NCBI GenBank assembly: GCA_017431185.1
Contig: JAFRLP010000463.1
Span: 1 to 6,879, forward strand
Direction: 5' to 3'
DNA: 6,879 bases
From: Victivallales bacterium
GTDB lineage: Bacteria; Verrucomicrobiota; Lentisphaeria; Oligosphaerales; Oligosphaeraceae
Shown here: positions 5,375 to 6,879 of the stretch, one piece after another
Numbering within the stretch: position 1 is the stretch's first letter
Layout: each line of letters starts with the position of its first letter
Made by a program: the position numbers and the translations under genes
Notes under the pieces: generated by a model
What the model was told of the DNA's origin: nothing
The model's database searches: none
Seen by the model: the letters and a program-made list of their open reading frames with translations, nothing else

Positions 5375-6771
5375 CAGAAATCCTCCAAGGTGTTGATTCG
5401 CTTGCCGTTATATGAACCAGGCTGAACGGTTTTGGCCGGCTGCGCCTGCGGAGTTTGGATGCGCGGCTTGGGGGCGTTGAACTGCTGCATCGCGCGGAGC
5501 GTGCTGTATTTCCAGACCCGCACGGTGCAGAAGAACTCCTGCCCAGAGGGAATCTTGAAGGACTTGGGCGGCATCAGGCTGGACACCCCCTGCAATTTCA
5601 TGCTGGAGTGAAGTCTGGCGCGCTCGCGGGTGATGGTCAAAGCCTTTTGGGTGGTCTTCTCCATGGTCAAGGCGTCTGGCTTGATTTCACGCTCCAGCAC
5701 ACGGCTGATCTCCGCGCCGTTTTGACGTTGGGTCTCCACGCCCAGGTAGCCATTGACGACCTCGGAAAGCTGCGTGTCCGCTGTGTCGATGGCGTTTTGG
5801 CGCGCATCCTGGCGGAGACGGTCGTTGATGTAGTCGTCCGTCCCGTCGGGCACAAAGGCGGAGACGGCATAGGAGAGGATGACGGGCGTGCCGTCCTCAT
5901 CGTATGCCAGTCGCACTCCTTGGGTGCCGAGCATCTGCTGCACATTTTTCGGAAGCATCTCCTTGAGCGGGCGCCCTTTGCCGACGATGAGGGATGGGCG
6001 CTGCTGGGCGATGTCCTGGGCAATCTGGATGGTCTTGTCGCTCAGCACGGCTACCACGCCGACCACGGCATTTCCATTGGCGTCAATCACGACGTTGGAC
6101 TGAAGAGGGAAAATTCCCGCCACGGAGCCAGATGCCTGTTTCATTGGTTCGACGACCAGGCGCTCCTTGAACAAAGCCTTTTTTTGAATCTGGTTCAGTC
6201 CTTGAACCTGTGCTTGGGGTGCCCCAAGCTTCTGGAGTTCAGCATCCAATTTGGCCTGGGAGACATCCAGCGATTTATCGAGGAGCGCCAGCAGTTTGTC
6301 CAGATAGCCAGGCTGATTTGGCGGCGGGAGTTCGCGGTCATTGTCGCGAAGGAAACTTCTGGCTCGGTCAGTGACAATGTGGCCGAAGCGCTCCATCACC
6401 ATGGCCTCCTGGATTTGCATCATTGCATTGGCGAATGCAGCGTCCAGAAAACGGCCAAAGTCAGGGTGAAGGCATTTCTCCGCGGCGCTGGCGTATTTGA
6501 ACTGGTAGATTTTGCCATCCTTCTCGCCCCAGTCCTCAATGCCAAACTCCTGCCGCACCTCCTCCGCCCACTCCTGGATGGTGTCAGTGGCTTTCTGGAT
6601 GGCCCCAGGGGCAGACTGCCGGTTTTGCTGGTCAATGTCCGTCTGGGTAATCTGGACGGGGGGCGACGCTTCCTGCTCCTGGGAGGCAAATTCCTGGGCT
6701 TGGAGAGCGGTGCATGCCAGAGCCAGAGTGCCCAACCACGCCCACAAACGCTTCGTCACGTTGTTCTTCAT
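5374..6771 (-). CDS. Secreted protein of unknown function, operon leader gene
   Basis: This 465-residue protein is likely periplasmic. The signal peptide is residues 1-25 (basic NNVTKR, core LWAWLGTLALA, cleavage after LQA). C20 could instead be a lipoprotein cysteine, but ALAC is a poor lipobox. A Gln-rich spacer at 26-60 leads to a helical region at 58-210. A predicted alpha/beta core at about 205-305 has 'SNVVIDANGNAVVGVVAVLS', GKGRPLKEMLP and 'YDEDGTPVILSYAVSAF'. Another helical region follows at 315-395, then FFCTVRVWKYS near 413-423 and a Gln/Pro tail. The core faintly recalls a bacterial domain I know as DUF6844; that needs a profile search. The start is supported by AGGAGA at 6782-6777, 5 nt from the ATG. 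It is the first gene of the leftward set and is translationally coupled to the FlgT/CsgG-like gene, so the two probably act together in the envelope. Confidence 0.8.
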   Translation of the reverse strand: MKNNVTKRLWAWLGTLALACTALQAQEFASQEQEASPPVQITQTDIDQQNRQSAPGAIQKATDTIQEWAEEVRQEFGIEDWGEKDGKIYQFKYASAAEKCLHPDFGRFLDAAFANAMMQIQEAMVMERFGHIVTDRARSFLRDNDRELPPPNQPGYLDKLLALLDKSLDVSQAKLDAELQKLGAPQAQVQGLNQIQKKALFKERLVVEPMKQASGSVAGIFPLQSNVVIDANGNAVVGVVAVLSDKTIQIAQDIAQQRPSLIVGKGRPLKEMLPKNVQQMLGTQGVRLAYDEDGTPVILSYAVSAFVPDGTDDYINDRLRQDARQNAIDTADTQLSEVVNGYLGVETQRQNGAEISRVLEREIKPDALTMEKTTQKALTITRERARLHSSMKLQGVSSLMPPKSFKIPSGQEFFCTVRVWKYSTLRAMQQFNAPKPRIQTPQAQPAKTVQPGSYNGKRINTLEDF

Positions 6772-6823
6772 GGTTTTCTCCTATTGAAACAGAAAGTTCA
6801 CTTACGGTAAACTCCTATGAAAC
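6772..6823 (-). promoter_or_regulatory. Operon leader with duplicated ribosome-binding block
   Basis: Two near-identical blocks occur in the leader: GGTTTTCTCCTATTGAAAC (6772-6790) and GGTAAACTCCTATGAAAC (6806-6823), given as plus strand. Read leftward, each carries AGGAG. The inner one is the Shine-Dalgarno of the gene starting at 6771. The outer one stands 10 nt before a 6-codon GTG ORF (6801-6781, VNFLFQ) whose TAG stop is embedded in the inner Shine-Dalgarno. That arrangement could couple or modulate initiation. It could equally be a small duplication with no function. Confidence 0.4.
6801..6811. promoter_or_regulatory. Shared 11-mer with TTACGGTAA palindrome, copy 2
   Basis: CTTACGGTAAA is identical to 2185-2195. 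It lies 29 nt upstream of the ATG of the first operon gene, between the two AGGAG blocks. Its symmetric core suggests an operator shared by the operon and the isolated secreted-protein gene. The position differs between the two copies relative to the start codon, which weakens the case. Confidence 0.35.
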
Positions 6824-6831
6824 GTGGAGTA

Positions 6832-6852
6832 GCGGCGGCGTCCCGCCGCCGC
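6832..6852. repeat. Perfect 9-bp GC hairpin upstream of the operon
   Basis: The arms GCGGCGGCG (6832-6840) and CGCCGCCGC (6844-6852) flank a TCC loop. No T-run follows on the leftward strand and only a weak one (CTGTGTTT) on the rightward strand. It looks like a dispersed intergenic palindrome typical of GC-rich genomes. It may separate the operon from whatever lies to the right of the window. A leftward promoter must lie at or beyond this element, but no boxes are convincing. Confidence 0.55.
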
Positions 6853-6879
6853 CTGTGTTTCGTGCATCGTGCTGACGGC

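Noticed and set aside
5455..6810. Long rightward ORF of 451 codons
   Set aside because: It lies wholly antisense to the secreted-protein gene at 5374-6771, has no signal peptide or recognisable motif, and has no ribosome-binding site. Such open antisense frames are common in GC-rich coding DNA.

Overview
The window is GC-rich bacterial DNA carrying six genes: one rightward gene truncated at the left edge, and five leftward genes filling the rest. Signal peptides, a Shine-Dalgarno site and a rho-independent terminator show a bacterium. No mobile element, RNA gene or CRISPR array is visible. The flavin oxidoreductase subfamily, the secreted FlgT/CsgG-like proteins and the GC-rich intergenic palindromes suggest the Planctomycetes-Verrucomicrobia-Lentisphaerae group. 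That placement is a guess from remembered family distributions and cannot be proven here.

Layout. (1) Positions 2-1228 (+): most of a single-domain NADH:flavin oxidoreductase of the Old Yellow Enzyme type, lacking its N-terminus. (2) 1238-2182 (-): a secreted protein that looks like two tandem CsgG/TolB-N-like domains. It converges on gene 1 with only 9 bp between the stops. (3) 2183-2452: a 270-bp gap with a likely leftward terminator and several small palindromes. (4) 2453-6771 (-): four tightly packed genes, probably one operon. In transcription order these are a secreted protein of unknown function, a secreted three-domain FlgT/CsgG-like protein (1-nt TGATG overlap), an unusual fusion of a CxxCxxCC metal-binding domain to a GT-B glycosyltransferase (6-nt gap), and a 76-residue repeat protein (12-nt gap). 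(5) 6772-6879: the leader of this operon, with a duplicated ribosome-binding-site block, a possible 6-codon leader ORF and a strong GC hairpin.

How they may work together. The first two operon genes and the lone 1238-2182 gene are predicted exported. They resemble periplasmic or outer-membrane assembly factors such as FlgT and CsgG, without any flagellar or curli genes in view. The second operon half is different and probably cytoplasmic: a metal-cluster domain fused to a glycosyltransferase, followed directly by a tiny lysine-rich protein with three GPSGPNI(S/T) repeats. Each repeat contains an N-x-S/T tripeptide. The most interesting reading is an enzyme plus small substrate pair, meaning a modified or glycosylated peptide. 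This rests on adjacency and repeat chemistry only. An identical 11-mer containing the palindrome TTACGGTAA lies upstream of both the operon and the 1238-2182 gene, hinting at shared regulation.
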